From an uncultured Saprospiraceae bacterium (lineage in GTDB: Bacteria; Bacteroidota; Bacteroidia; Chitinophagales; Saprospiraceae), in assembly GCA_938041445.1 (NCBI GenBank), contig CALISO010000029.1, positions 81,032 to 145,031 on the forward strand: DNA of 64,000 bases, read 5' to 3'. The notes under the pieces were generated by a model. It worked only from the letters and a program-made list of their open reading frames with translations, was not told the DNA's origin and made no database searches. This document shows positions 39,890 to 50,351 of the stretch, in pieces; the first letter of the stretch is position 1, and each line of letters starts with the position of its first letter. The position numbers and the translations under genes are program-made.

Positions 39890-42205
39890 TTATCTCAATA
39901 AGATAATTTTTCCTTGCCCTTCAACTTGATCCCCTCGACCCGATAAATAGTTGTAAGTGTAGATATATGTTCCCTCTGGAGAGTTAGTACCTTGGTTATT
40001 CTTTGTTCCGTCCCATCCATCGAAAAGATTGTCAGTTTCAAAGATTAACTCTCCCCATCTATTCCACACATTAAGCTTATAATCGACAAAGCCTTCTACC
40101 AATCCAACAGGCTTGAAATCGTCATTCTTGCCATCATTATTAGGTGTAAAGGCATTAGGGAAATATATGGCATTCAAAGGAGCTACATCAATGATCTTAG
40201 TCATTGTATCTGGGCATCCACTAGCATGGATAGCTACAAGATTGATCTCATAGATTCCGGTATCAGGAAACGTGAAAGTCGGATTCAATTGATCGGAAGT
40301 TCCTACACCAGGTATGATCCATTGCAATCGTTCAGCAAATGTGGATCTATCAGATAGAAATATCTCATTTTCTATTGTATTGAATTCTTCAGGTGTACAT
40401 TCAAAATCTGCAATTGGACTTGGTCTCACTTGAATTAATCCATTGAAAGTCCGATCATTAGCACAACCTATTGGTGAAATCACCTCTAGTGTTACTGTGT
40501 ACGTCCCTTCTACTTCATAAAGATGTGCAGGTGATAACTCTTCACTAGTACTTCCATCTCCGAAGGTCCAAATAGTGGTATAGTCTTCATTAATAGGATC
40601 TGAAAGGTTATCGAATTGAATCGTTGCCGGTACACAGCCTATAAAGCTACTAGGTGCTGTTATTAATGTCTCCGCAACTGGAAAGTATGGAAGATTAATA
40701 GTCTTTGATGCTTCGCAATTGTTTACGTCAGTGACAGTGAGTGTCACCTCTTTATCTCCGGGAGTTGGATACTCAAATTCCGGATTCTGCATCGTTGAAA
40801 ATGTATCCAAATCTGGCTCTCCAAAATCCCAATTATACAAGACAATTCCTGCACTTTGAGTCATACTCAAGTCACCAAGAAAATTAACAGGACCAGGGAC
40901 ACAAGTATCATAGTCAAATTCAAAGTCAGCAAAAGTACCAGGAAAGACATCTATTGTGATAAACGCTGTATCTGTACATTCAAAACCACCGTTGAGAACC
41001 ATTGTTCCAGTATACTGCCCTTCTGTAGGAAAAACGTAAGATGCATCCTCAGTAGTTATCGTATCAGTAATTCCGTTGATATCGATAGCCCACTCATAGG
41101 TTTCAATCTTATCTTCTTGGATACTTAGATTTTCGATGTCTAGTTCATTCTCACCACATAATTTATAGTAAAATTGCTTAGGACCAGTAATCTCAGCTCC
41201 TGCCAAATTAGCAATAACCACAGGGTCACATTCCACAACATTGAATTGAAAGTCTCTGACAATTTCACTAATTAGAACACCATTTCTAAATGCCTGAACA
41301 CAGACACCTACTACATATTGGCCAAGTTGCTCTGGTACTCCAGTAATAAATCCTGTATTCGGATTGATAGATACTGTGGGGTTACCTGCCAAAGGCTCAG
41401 CCCAAGTGAATCCACCGACGGTATTTAATGGGTCTAAATACACTACATCTTCAAATGGTGGCGTACAATTAGATGGATCAGGTGTCACTCCTGTGCATGA
41501 AGTAGCATTACCACCTGACATATTTGTCCCATCTGTGCCACCAGCTGACTTAGGTGGACAAAAGCTATATACAAGCACATCTCCTTCCGCATCCGATGCT
41601 GAGTGATCTACTTGCAATGATTGATTTTGACAAATAAATATTGGTGGAAACTCATCAAACACTGGACTATTGTCACATGAAACTTGTGCCTGTGGAGTGA
41701 TCTCAATGAAGAATGCTGCACCAGTATCCCCTGGGGTTTGAATATTATTAATTGTAGAGTTTCGACAACATCGTTGATATGCAATCATATAGTTACAATC
41801 AGTAATTGGTAAGGCGACATTGAATACATAGGAATATCTTTCCGTCCCAACATTATCAGGTATGTCAACACATGGATTTGAATCATCAAATCCTATATCA
41901 GTTCTATCTTGAAAGTTCTGGTCTGGTATATCATCCACAAATACCCAATTACCTGGGCTTGTTTCCTTATAAATTCCAAAATCAGCATCTGGATCTGGTT
42001 CTGCTCCTCCGGAAACTAAATCTCTAAAAACCGTAGTTCTGATTTCAAATATGACAGTATTGTCTGTTGGGTCGGGATCAATACACTCATATGTCATTTG
42101 CCCCCCAACAATATGAGCTGCCTGAACACCATATGTGATGCACACGAATAAGCAAAAACTTGAAATAATCTTTAAGCTAAAATTCATAGAAGTTTGGGTA
42201 AACAA
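39890..42205 (-). CDS. T9SS type-B cargo protein with PKD domains
   Basis: Signal peptide; [14 protein letters not shown] module; PKD repeats ([31 protein letters not shown]); [20 protein letters not shown]...[12 protein letters not shown]...GTYIYTYNY. Confidence 0.92.
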   Translation of the reverse strand: MFTQTSMNFSLKIISSFCLFVCITYGVQAAHIVGGQMTYECIDPDPTDNTVIFEIRTTVFRDLVSGGAEPDPDADFGIYKETSPGNWVFVDDIPDQNFQDRTDIGFDDSNPCVDIPDNVGTERYSYVFNVALPITDCNYMIAYQRCCRNSTINNIQTPGDTGAAFFIEITPQAQVSCDNSPVFDEFPPIFICQNQSLQVDHSASDAEGDVLVYSFCPPKSAGGTDGTNMSGGNATSCTGVTPDPSNCTPPFEDVVYLDPLNTVGGFTWAEPLAGNPTVSINPNTGFITGVPEQLGQYVVGVCVQAFRNGVLISEIVRDFQFNVVECDPVVIANLAGAEITGPKQFYYKLCGENELDIENLSIQEDKIETYEWAIDINGITDTITTEDASYVFPTEGQYTGTMVLNGGFECTDTAFITIDVFPGTFADFEFDYDTCVPGPVNFLGDLSMTQSAGIVLYNWDFGEPDLDTFSTMQNPEFEYPTPGDKEVTLTVTDVNNCEASKTINLPYFPVAETLITAPSSFIGCVPATIQFDNLSDPINEDYTTIWTFGDGSTSEELSPAHLYEVEGTYTVTLEVISPIGCANDRTFNGLIQVRPSPIADFECTPEEFNTIENEIFLSDRSTFAERLQWIIPGVGTSDQLNPTFTFPDTGIYEINLVAIHASGCPDTMTKIIDVAPLNAIYFPNAFTPNNDGKNDDFKPVGLVEGFVDYKLNVWNRWGELIFETDNLFDGWDGTKNNQGTNSPEGTYIYTYNYLSGRGDQVEGQGKIILLR

Positions 42206-42323
42206 TTAATTGTCGTTAAAAGATGATAATAATACGAATCAAAAAGGTGTTTGGTATGTTATCAACTCACTTATTGATTAACATCATTCAAAGTAAGCTA
42301 ATTAATATATACTTTCTGTAACT

Positions 42324-42896
42324 ATGATGCTGCCTGACCAAATAGACGACATTGTCACACGACTCAAATCTGGAGACATTACCTTGATACCAACTGATTC
42401 AATCTGGGGAATATCTTGTGATGCATTTAACGAAAGTGCCGTCCAAAAAATCGCCAATCTCAAACAAATTGAAGGGAATCACCAATACATCTTGCTTGTA
42501 AGCTCGATTGAGATGCTTAATGGATATATCGAAATGATGCATCCAAGGATCGAGACTTTGCTATCCCTGCACAAAAAACCTCTCACTTTAATCCATACAT
42601 CAAAAACAATACCTCCATACTTGGTATCCTCTGACGGTACGATTGGGATCAGGGTAACCCAACATCCACTAAGTGTTGCGATTATTGAAGAGCTAGGACA
42701 TCCAATTATATCAACAAGAGCTTGCTTAGATGGTCAAGACTATCCTAAGAAATTTGAAGATATCTCCAATGCAATTAAAACTGGTGTTGATTTTATCCCA
42801 GCCTATCCAGTAAGTATTCTGAACAAGAAATATTCTGAGTTATCGGTTATTGCCAAATATGATAAGGATGGAGAACTCGTCTTTATAAGAACGTAG
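42324..42896 (+). CDS. Sua5/YciO/YrdC family (threonylcarbamoyl-AMP synthase-like)
   Basis: LIPTDSIWGISCDAFNESAVQKIANLKQ, IGIRVTQHPL, GHPIISTRA. Confidence 0.88.
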   Translation: MMLPDQIDDIVTRLKSGDITLIPTDSIWGISCDAFNESAVQKIANLKQIEGNHQYILLVSSIEMLNGYIEMMHPRIETLLSLHKKPLTLIHTSKTIPPYLVSSDGTIGIRVTQHPLSVAIIEELGHPIISTRACLDGQDYPKKFEDISNAIKTGVDFIPAYPVSILNKKYSELSVIAKYDKDGELVFIRT

Positions 42897-42905
42897 ACAA
42901 CTAGC

Positions 42906-44357
42906 CTATTTCTGGCTTAATACCTCCCGTAGAGGTTGACCTAGCAACGCAATTGTTTCTTGTACGATACTCTCTTCTTTCAATTGTAAAAAGGCTGCTT
43001 CACTGTCTGCCATGCTTCTACGATTGATCATATATTCAATATCCTGACGATAACTATCGATGCAGCTATCCAAATTGAAGATATTATTCTGAGCTAGTAG
43101 TTTACTTAACTCTTGATCGTCATTTTTATGAGAGTCAAGTAGTTGTATGGATGCTAACGTAAGATCAAGGTAATTTGCTTGACAAGCTGAATCATCAATG
43201 ACAATATCTGGTATTACTCCGCTGCATTGACTGAGTGTCCTTCTATACTTTAATGATTTGAAATGATCAATGGGTAGACTATCACAGTCTTCATTACTCA
43301 TACCTATATCTTTCCATTTTTGAATAGATCTACCAGTTGGCAAGTGATAAGATGACACAGTTAACCGCAGCTTTCCTCCAGAAGTTAGATCAAATTGTTC
43401 TTGCACCAGCCCTTTACCGAATGTTGTCTGTCCTACGATAATCCCAATATCTAAGTCTTGAACAACTCCTGCCAATATCTCACTGGCGCTTGCAGAATTT
43501 TCATTGACAAGGATGGCAATATTTTCAATTTTGAAGAAATTTTTTGCCTTAGAGAAGTACTCGTTTTCATTACCATCTCTATCTCTTGTAGATAGAATTA
43601 GTTGATCTTTCTCAAATATCAATTGATCAAGAATCCTTGTGACTTGAGGGAGAAATCCTCCTGGATTGTCACGTACATCTATGATGAGATTAAGGTCTTG
43701 AGACATACTGTCTAGATTCTCCAGAGAAGTCATAAACTGCTCATAAGTCCTAGAATTAAATTGCTTTATTTTAATAATGCCTACATCATCGGTTAACATT
43801 CCGTGAATAGTAGCATCATCATTCTCTATAGTTCGATTGGTTAGAGTCACATCTTTTACCTCAGCAGTCTGATAATCTAGAAAGGTCAATAGACAACTAT
43901 CTGCAGATACAATTTCATTTCTTAGAATATCGTAGGTGATACTATCTCCTACCATTGACTTCCCATTTACTGCGAGTATAACATCTCCTTCGTTAACACC
44001 TGCCTTTCTTGTATCGCCATCATAGATAGAATGCGTAATGTGGATGGAATCACCTTTTTGAAACATCTCAATCCCAATACCGACAAAATCTGTTGAAAGG
44101 CTTGCGTCATCACCTTCTCTGAATTCCGGTGAAACATATCTACTATAGACGTCCAGTTGATCAAATGCAGAATGAATAGCTGCATCAACCATCTTCTTAC
44201 GGTCAATCTTATTGAGGTATCGTTTATCTATGAGGCTGATCACAGTCTCAATCTCTCCTACACCATAATTTTCTTGAGTGCTATCATCACCATATCGAAT
44301 CAATCGACCTTGATCTTTACTGAAGTATGTATACCCTATCAATACGCCTAACGACAT
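42906..44357 (-). CDS. S41 family (C-terminal processing) peptidase with PDZ domain
   Basis: N-terminal TM; GVNEGDVILAVNGKSMVG; LIIDVRDNPGGFLPQV; VNENSASASEILAGVVQD; GQTTFGKGLVQEQFDL. Confidence 0.94.
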   Translation of the reverse strand: MSLGVLIGYTYFSKDQGRLIRYGDDSTQENYGVGEIETVISLIDKRYLNKIDRKKMVDAAIHSAFDQLDVYSRYVSPEFREGDDASLSTDFVGIGIEMFQKGDSIHITHSIYDGDTRKAGVNEGDVILAVNGKSMVGDSITYDILRNEIVSADSCLLTFLDYQTAEVKDVTLTNRTIENDDATIHGMLTDDVGIIKIKQFNSRTYEQFMTSLENLDSMSQDLNLIIDVRDNPGGFLPQVTRILDQLIFEKDQLILSTRDRDGNENEYFSKAKNFFKIENIAILVNENSASASEILAGVVQDLDIGIIVGQTTFGKGLVQEQFDLTSGGKLRLTVSSYHLPTGRSIQKWKDIGMSNEDCDSLPIDHFKSLKYRRTLSQCSGVIPDIVIDDSACQANYLDLTLASIQLLDSHKNDDQELSKLLAQNNIFNLDSCIDSYRQDIEYMINRRSMADSEAAFLQLKEESIVQETIALLGQPLREVLSQK

Positions 44358-44431
44358 AGATAATCCGATACAAAAAGGTACCCAGAAATAAAGGTTTGTA
44401 TTTCTTGAAGAATTAATAATAGAGGATATCT

Positions 44432-45313
44432 CTATTTGCCTTCACCGAGGTAGTGTCTAAGCAATTTACTTCTACTCGCTGACCTTAGCTTATTGATGGC
44501 CTTATCTTTAATCTGTCTTACTCTTTCTCTGGTAAGTCCAAATTTCTCACCAATATCCTCTAAAGACATTGGGTGCTCTATACCTAGACCAAAATAAAGC
44601 TTAATAACATCCATTTGTCGTTCTGATAGTGTATTGAGTGATCGTCCAATCTCTCTTCTAAGAGAGTCCATATACTCAAGTTGACTATCAGTACTAGGCG
44701 TTCCGCCATTTTCGAGCACATCTAGCAGTGAGTTATCTTCTCCATCAACAAATGGTGCATCCATAGATACGTGTCTTGAAGCAACGCCTAAGGTAGTTGA
44801 TACCTCATCAGCAGAGATTTCCAATAGATCAGCCAATTCTTCTGCAGAGGGCTCTCTCTCGAACTCTTGCTCTAGTTCTGAAAATGCTCTATTAATCTTA
44901 TTAAGTGATCCGACCTTATTGAGCGGTAGTCTTACGATACGTGATTGTTCCGCGAGAGCTTGTAGGATCGATTGTCTAATCCACCATACAGCGTACGATA
45001 TAAATTTGAATCCTCTAGTCTCATCAAATCGCTGAGCGGCCTTGATAAGTCCTAAGTTACCTTCATTAATTAAATCAGATAAAGAGAGTCCTTGGTTTTG
45101 GTATTGCTTAGCAACTGATACGACGAATCTTAAGTTTGCCTTTGTTAACCTTTCAAGGGCATCTTGGTCTCCAGCTTTAATCTTTTTGGCTAAATCCACT
45201 TCTTCTTCTGGAGTCAATAGGTCTACTTTACCAATCTCCTGTAAGTATTTTTCCAGAGACTGACTTTCTCTGTTTGTAATGGATTTGGTAATTTTCAGCT
45301 GACGCATTCCCAT
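44432..45313 (-). CDS. rpoD: RNA polymerase sigma-70 factor (RpoD/SigA type)
   Basis: [114 protein letters not shown]. Confidence 0.95.
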   Translation of the reverse strand: MGMRQLKITKSITNRESQSLEKYLQEIGKVDLLTPEEEVDLAKKIKAGDQDALERLTKANLRFVVSVAKQYQNQGLSLSDLINEGNLGLIKAAQRFDETRGFKFISYAVWWIRQSILQALAEQSRIVRLPLNKVGSLNKINRAFSELEQEFEREPSAEELADLLEISADEVSTTLGVASRHVSMDAPFVDGEDNSLLDVLENGGTPSTDSQLEYMDSLRREIGRSLNTLSERQMDVIKLYFGLGIEHPMSLEDIGEKFGLTRERVRQIKDKAINKLRSASRSKLLRHYLGEGK

Positions 45314-45387
45314 ATATCAAGGTCTTTTGTAGTGGTTATTTTAGAAACTATATTCTAAAGTTGGATTCATTGTTCTGTTAAGGAAGA

Positions 45388-45410
45388 CAAAAATACGACA
45401 ACTTTTCAAA
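45388..45410 (-). promoter_or_regulatory. Putative promoter upstream of the sigma-70 gene (TTTG-N11-TATTTTTG)
   Basis: Minus strand TTTGAAAAGTTGTCGTATTTTTG: TAnnTTTG box at 45388-45395, TTTG at 45407-45410. The spacer is shorter than the usual range. Confidence 0.35.
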
Positions 45411-45516
45411 TGATGTAGGAACAAAAATAGTTCAAAGGAACTTATATTATAAAATAAAATGGTTTTATTTGTGGGCATCAGATGATTGCCTAGTTAAAAC
45501 ACCCTCACGTACAAAC

Positions 45517-45894
45517 ATGAAAAGATCCAAAATTGATCTGGAATTTATCTTCAGAGCTTCTCCAGAAATCTTATATAAGTTTCTCGTTCTTCCTGAATGC
45601 CTAGTCAGATGGTTTTGTGATTCTGTAGACATCACTGGTGACCAGTTTGTCTTTGAATGGGACGGTGATGAAGAAAACGCTGAACTCGTAGATGATATCG
45701 AAGCTGAAAGACTACGATTCAAGTGGGAAGATTCTGAGGACGGAGAACATCTAGAATTCAGAATGTATAAGTCTGGAGTCACAAATGAGACAATCCTTGA
45801 GATTACAGACTACTGTGATGAAGGTGAAGAAGACCTACAGTCAGACCTATGGGCATCTCAAATCTCAAAACTTAGAAAGGAAACTGGAGGATAG
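45517..45894 (+). CDS. START-like domain protein (Bacteroidota type)
   Basis: KIDLEFIFRASPEILYKFLVLPECLVRWFCDSVDI...FEWDGDEENAELV. ATG at 45517 preferred over the TTG at 45469. Confidence 0.85.
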   Translation: MKRSKIDLEFIFRASPEILYKFLVLPECLVRWFCDSVDITGDQFVFEWDGDEENAELVDDIEAERLRFKWEDSEDGEHLEFRMYKSGVTNETILEITDYCDEGEEDLQSDLWASQISKLRKETGG

Positions 45895-45964
45895 AGTAAC
45901 CAATTACCTTCCAAAGGCTTGTTAAACTCATCTTTCTTTTACTTAGCCAAATCATACTGTTCAT

Positions 45965-47347
45965 ATGACATTGATCAAATCGATCTCTGGTATTCGAGGA
46001 ACAATAGGCGGTCGATACGCTGATAACCTCACGCCACTTGATATTGTAGAATGTGTATCAGGTTACGCATTTATGTTAAAACAAGAAACGAAGATACCTA
46101 CGGTCGTCACTGGAAGAGATGCCAGGATATCTGGGGCTATGGTCTCTCAGATAGCTATAAACACTTTAATCTCTTGTGGGGTCAATGTCATAGACCTTGG
46201 TCTTAGTACCACTCCGACAGTTGAAATGGCTGTCACACATCACAATGCTCAAGGAGGCATCATCTTCACTGCAAGCCATAATCCTAAACAATGGAATGCG
46301 CTGAAGTTTCTAAATGGGACTGGAGAATTTATTTCTGCGGCACAAGGTGAATCAATCTTGGAAAGTATCAAGACTAAGGATTGGGAGTACTCAGATGTGG
46401 ACTCATTAGGTACTGTATCTGAAGATCCAGATGCCGTAGACAGACATATTGATGCCATCCTCTCTCTACCTTATATAGAGGTGAATGCGATCAAGGCTAA
46501 AAACTATTCAGTAGTGGTCGATTGTATCAATAGTACTGGAGCAATGAGTATTCCGCCATTACTAGACAAACTGAACTGTAAGTACTCCTTGATAAATAGT
46601 GATATGACAGGAGACTTTGCGCATAATCCTGAACCCTTGGCAAAAAATCTCATAGATCTATGCAATAGCGTGAAAACGTATCGTGCAGATCTTGGTATTG
46701 CCGTCGACCCTGACGTAGACAGATTAGCCTTGATTGATGAGAAAGGTCAACTTATTGGCGAAGAGTACACATTGGTGTTGGCCGCTGATTATCTTCTACC
46801 AATCATTGGGGGGACTACTGTAAGCAATCTATCCTCAACGCGTGCTTTAGCGGATATTGCAAGTAAACATAATACCACTTATCATGCATCTGCTGTTGGT
46901 GAGGTAAATGTAGTCAATACAATGAAGGCGAATGGTGCTAACATCGGTGGTGAAGGGAATGGTGGAGTCATACTTGGTGACTTACATTATGGAAGAGATT
47001 CCTTAGCAGGTATTGCTATCACTTTATCTAAATTGGCAACAAGTGGTGAATCACTATCAAGTATCAGAGCATCTTATCCTGATTATACGATTATCAAAAA
47101 TAAAATTCAGCTTACGCCTGAGATAGATATTGATAAATTGATTCAGTCACTTGAGCAAGAGTATGCAGATGAATCACTCAACAAGGTTGATGGGCTCAAA
47201 ATTAATTTCAAGCAAGGATGGGTGCACTTACGAAAGTCTAATACTGAGCCAATCATCAGAGTATATGCTGAATCGAGCAGTAGTGAAGCTGCTGAGTCTC
47301 TCGCAAGTAAGGTAATGAAGAGTGCGGACCGCATCATTAATAGCTAA
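45965..47347 (+). CDS. glmM: Phosphoglucosamine mutase/phosphomannomutase family
   Basis: SISGIRGTIGG, GGIIFTASHNPKQWNALKF, VDPDVDRLALIDEKG, GEGNGGVI, RKSNTEPIIRVYAES. Confidence 0.92.
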   Translation: MTLIKSISGIRGTIGGRYADNLTPLDIVECVSGYAFMLKQETKIPTVVTGRDARISGAMVSQIAINTLISCGVNVIDLGLSTTPTVEMAVTHHNAQGGIIFTASHNPKQWNALKFLNGTGEFISAAQGESILESIKTKDWEYSDVDSLGTVSEDPDAVDRHIDAILSLPYIEVNAIKAKNYSVVVDCINSTGAMSIPPLLDKLNCKYSLINSDMTGDFAHNPEPLAKNLIDLCNSVKTYRADLGIAVDPDVDRLALIDEKGQLIGEEYTLVLAADYLLPIIGGTTVSNLSSTRALADIASKHNTTYHASAVGEVNVVNTMKANGANIGGEGNGGVILGDLHYGRDSLAGIAITLSKLATSGESLSSIRASYPDYTIIKNKIQLTPEIDIDKLIQSLEQEYADESLNKVDGLKINFKQGWVHLRKSNTEPIIRVYAESSSSEAAESLASKVMKSADRIINS

Positions 47348-48012
47348 TGTCCATCCCCAACATAGATTGTTATCATACTATTGATCAAGTTTATAGTGGT
47401 GAATACAAGGCTAAGGGTAGCAAGTTTATCTGCTACTTAATGCCTACTGATTCTATTGATACATTCCAAGAACACTTGAGTCAAGTCAAAAGAGACCATT
47501 TAAAAAGTAGACATTATTGCTATGCCTATCGTTTGGGATATCAAGGAGAAGTTTATCGGATTAATGATGATGGAGAGCCCTCAGGTACTGCTGGCAAACC
47601 TATTTATGGTCAATTAATCAAAAACGAACTCACAAATGTCTGTGGTATCGTGATTAGATATTTTGGTGGTACGAAGCTAGGTACTAGTGGACTGATCACA
47701 GCCTACAAATCATCCACTGAGGAAGCCATTAAACAAGCTAACATTCTTACTAAAACTAGGATGGGACAAGTCAGGATAGCATTTGACTATAGTCTAATGG
47801 GTAAGGTAATGCAAGTCATCAAAAATGCTAAACTTGATATCGATACGACAGATTTTGGTGTAAGTCCAAGTTTGATATTGACTTGTCCATATTCCACTAC
47901 AGATGCGACTGTTGTTAAATTTAAGGCAACTTATTTGGACAGGGTGATTGCTGATATTAAGGATACCGATGACCTTGATGGCATTCAAATTGATCTCATC
48001 GACACACCTTAA
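47347..48012 (+). CDS. YigZ/IMPACT family protein
   Basis: KGSKFICYLMP, HYCYAYRLG, RINDDGEPSGTAGKPIYGQL, VIRYFGGTKLGTSGLITAYKSST. Confidence 0.94.
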   Translation: MSIPNIDCYHTIDQVYSGEYKAKGSKFICYLMPTDSIDTFQEHLSQVKRDHLKSRHYCYAYRLGYQGEVYRINDDGEPSGTAGKPIYGQLIKNELTNVCGIVIRYFGGTKLGTSGLITAYKSSTEEAIKQANILTKTRMGQVRIAFDYSLMGKVMQVIKNAKLDIDTTDFGVSPSLILTCPYSTTDATVVKFKATYLDRVIADIKDTDDLDGIQIDLIDTP

Positions 48013-48103
48013 CGATAAAATCGTCAATAAGAAAGAACTTAATCAAAAAGGAGTCGTTAACTCTACTTAATACTATTCTCCAAATCGGAGGAAAAACAAA
48101 TAT

Positions 48104-49573
48104 ATGAGCAAACCAAAAATTACCACCCTAGGTGCCCTAAAGAAATCAGGCTATTCTCCCAAGTCTATTAAAGAAGAACTAAGAGAAAATCTACTAGCTA
48201 AAATGAAAAAAAAGGAGCCGTTATTCGAAGGAATTCACGGATATGACTCGACGGTTCTACCTGACTTAAAGCGATCAGTATTGAGTAGACATAACATCCT
48301 CTTATTGGGGTTAAGAGGACAAGCCAAAACTCGTCTTGCACGAATGTTAGTAAACTTTCTTGATGAGTACATTCCAGTTGTAGAAGGATCAGAAATCAAT
48401 GACGACCCGATGCAACCAATCTCAGTATTTGCAAGAGAGCTGGTAGGTGAGAAAGGAGATAAGACACCCATAAGTTGGCTACATAGAACTGAGAGATATA
48501 TAGAAAAATTGGCTACTCCAGATGTAAGTATCGCTGACTTAGTAGGTGATGTAGACCCAATCAAGGCTGCAACATTGAAGTTGCCATTCTCTGATGAGAG
48601 AGTGATTCACTTTGGCCTAATCCCAAGAGCCCATAGGTCAATATTTGTGGTGAATGAGTTGCCTGACTTGCAAGCAAGAATTCAAGTATCACTATTTAAC
48701 ATCCTACAAGAAGAAGACTTGCAAATACGAGGATTTAAATTGAGATTACCTCTGGACATTATGTTTATGTTTACTGCTAATCCAGAAGATTACACTAATA
48801 GAGGTAGCATCATCACTCCACTAAAAGATAGAATCGAGAGTCAAATACTTACTCACTACCCGATTAATCTTGAAGACAGTGCAAAGATTACGCTACAGGA
48901 AGCGAATATTTCTAAGGACCAAAAGTCAGCAATCGATGTCACTGAAGACCTATTATTCCTTATAGAAACATTTGTAGATAAAGCACGGAACTCGGAGTAT
49001 ATCGATGATAAAAGTGGTGTATCTGCGAGATTGGCTATCTCTGCCTATGAAAATCTGTATAGTAGCGCCGAACTCAGACTCATTCAGAATAATGAGAAAA
49101 AGACACAAGCTAGGATATCAGATATGTGGGGTATTATCCAGTCATTTACTGGAAAAGTAGAACTAGTCTATGAAGGTGAACAAAAGGGTCACTACAACTT
49201 AGCACTGGAATTAATCAATGAGGCAATCAAAGAGAACTTCTTGTACCTCATTGAAGACTTTAAAAAACTTCAAGAAAATAGAAATTACAAAATCATCTAC
49301 ACTTACTTCGAAGCGGGTAATACTATCAATCTTCTACTCAATGATAAAGACAAAGAGTATAAGAAAGCCTTAAGTGACGTGCCAGGCCTAAGTGAATTAG
49401 CAAAGGATATTGCACCAGATGCAACTTACCATAATTACTATATGGAATTGATTCTGCACGGTATGGCCTCAATCGACATTATCTCTAAGTCGTATATGAC
49501 TGACAAGGTTTCGTTTGGCAGTTCGCTTGGAGACTTATTGGAAGACTTAGATGATGATATTTCGTTTAATTAA
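48104..49573 (+). CDS. AAA+ ATPase of magnesium chelatase/MoxR-like type
   Basis: NILLLGLRGQAKTRLARML, FVVNELPDLQARIQVSLFNILQEEDLQIRGFKLRLPLDIMFMFTANPEDYTNRGSIITPLKDRIESQI. Confidence 0.88.
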   Translation: MSKPKITTLGALKKSGYSPKSIKEELRENLLAKMKKKEPLFEGIHGYDSTVLPDLKRSVLSRHNILLLGLRGQAKTRLARMLVNFLDEYIPVVEGSEINDDPMQPISVFARELVGEKGDKTPISWLHRTERYIEKLATPDVSIADLVGDVDPIKAATLKLPFSDERVIHFGLIPRAHRSIFVVNELPDLQARIQVSLFNILQEEDLQIRGFKLRLPLDIMFMFTANPEDYTNRGSIITPLKDRIESQILTHYPINLEDSAKITLQEANISKDQKSAIDVTEDLLFLIETFVDKARNSEYIDDKSGVSARLAISAYENLYSSAELRLIQNNEKKTQARISDMWGIIQSFTGKVELVYEGEQKGHYNLALELINEAIKENFLYLIEDFKKLQENRNYKIIYTYFEAGNTINLLLNDKDKEYKKALSDVPGLSELAKDIAPDATYHNYYMELILHGMASIDIISKSYMTDKVSFGSSLGDLLEDLDDDISFN

Positions 49574-49600
49574 AAGCGAATGACATCTACACAATCTACA

Positions 49601-49636
49601 AAGACTTACTTGGGGTTACCCAAGTAGGTCTTTTTT
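49601..49636 (+). terminator. Strong intrinsic terminator between convergent genes, overlapping the 3' end of the DUF697 gene
   Basis: AAGACTTACTTGGG-GTTA-CCCAAGTAGGTCTTTTTT: 14-bp stem with one G-U pair and a T-tract. Confidence 0.85.
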
Positions 49637-50254
49637 CATTTGCTTGAATTCTGACTTAGATATAATCTTATCTTCAAGTAGCTTGCCTAGTTGTTGTAGT
49701 TTTTCGATTTTGTCTCCTGTTGTAATAGGAGCTTCATCTGGTAAGTCATCTGTCATATCTGCGATAATTACCTCTTCGAAGTTTTCTGTGGAGCTACCTT
49801 CTTTGTTTCTATGATCTGACTCCATATCCTTAGCCATAGACTTACCTTGTTCAAACTTCTCCTTATAAAACTGTGTGAACTTATCAATATCTAGGTCTAC
49901 GATATCTCCACCGGATGAAAAGTGGTTTTTGAACACCTCGCCTATTGCATAAGTAGATGCTCCAGAGAGTACTGACATTGTAACTCCACCTAAGATTGTT
50001 CCTATCACTGGTATGACCTTAGTCATACCTGCAGCTAGTCTAGCAAGACCCGCTCCAGTCAAAGCAGAAACAATAGCCTTTGCTTGATTCTTCTTAAAAT
50101 CTACGTGGTAAAGATTAGCTAATTTCTTGATCATATCTAACTGTATGCCAGTCACAGCGACAAAGTCCACCACAGGGACAGGAATCAATCCAGCCCCAAC
50201 AGCTAGGTACATATGATTACTGACTATCTCGTTAGCTCTTGATTTTACGTCCAT
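49616..50254 (-). CDS. DUF697-like membrane protein with C-terminal SHOCT-like motif
   Basis: AVGAGLIPVPVVDFVAVTGIQLDMIKKLANLYHVDF; C-terminal KIEKLQQLGKLLEDKIISKSEFKQMKKDLLG. Confidence 0.8.
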   Translation of the reverse strand: MDVKSRANEIVSNHMYLAVGAGLIPVPVVDFVAVTGIQLDMIKKLANLYHVDFKKNQAKAIVSALTGAGLARLAAGMTKVIPVIGTILGGVTMSVLSGASTYAIGEVFKNHFSSGGDIVDLDIDKFTQFYKEKFEQGKSMAKDMESDHRNKEGSSTENFEEVIIADMTDDLPDEAPITTGDKIEKLQQLGKLLEDKIISKSEFKQMKKDLLG

Positions 50255-50351
50255 AACTACTTCTTGTTTCTATTGATAAAAATATTCTAATCTGATAACC
50301 CAAGTATAAGCACTCTAGTTTCATTGATGCCATAATCATCTACAGACAATC

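Noticed and set aside
20709-45410. A lineage-specific TTTG-N11-TAnnTTTG promoter class (rpe and the sigma-70 gene)
   Set aside because: Only two clear cases, and TTTG is common by chance in AT-rich DNA; the expected spacer is about 17-23 bp. It would need genome-wide TSS data.
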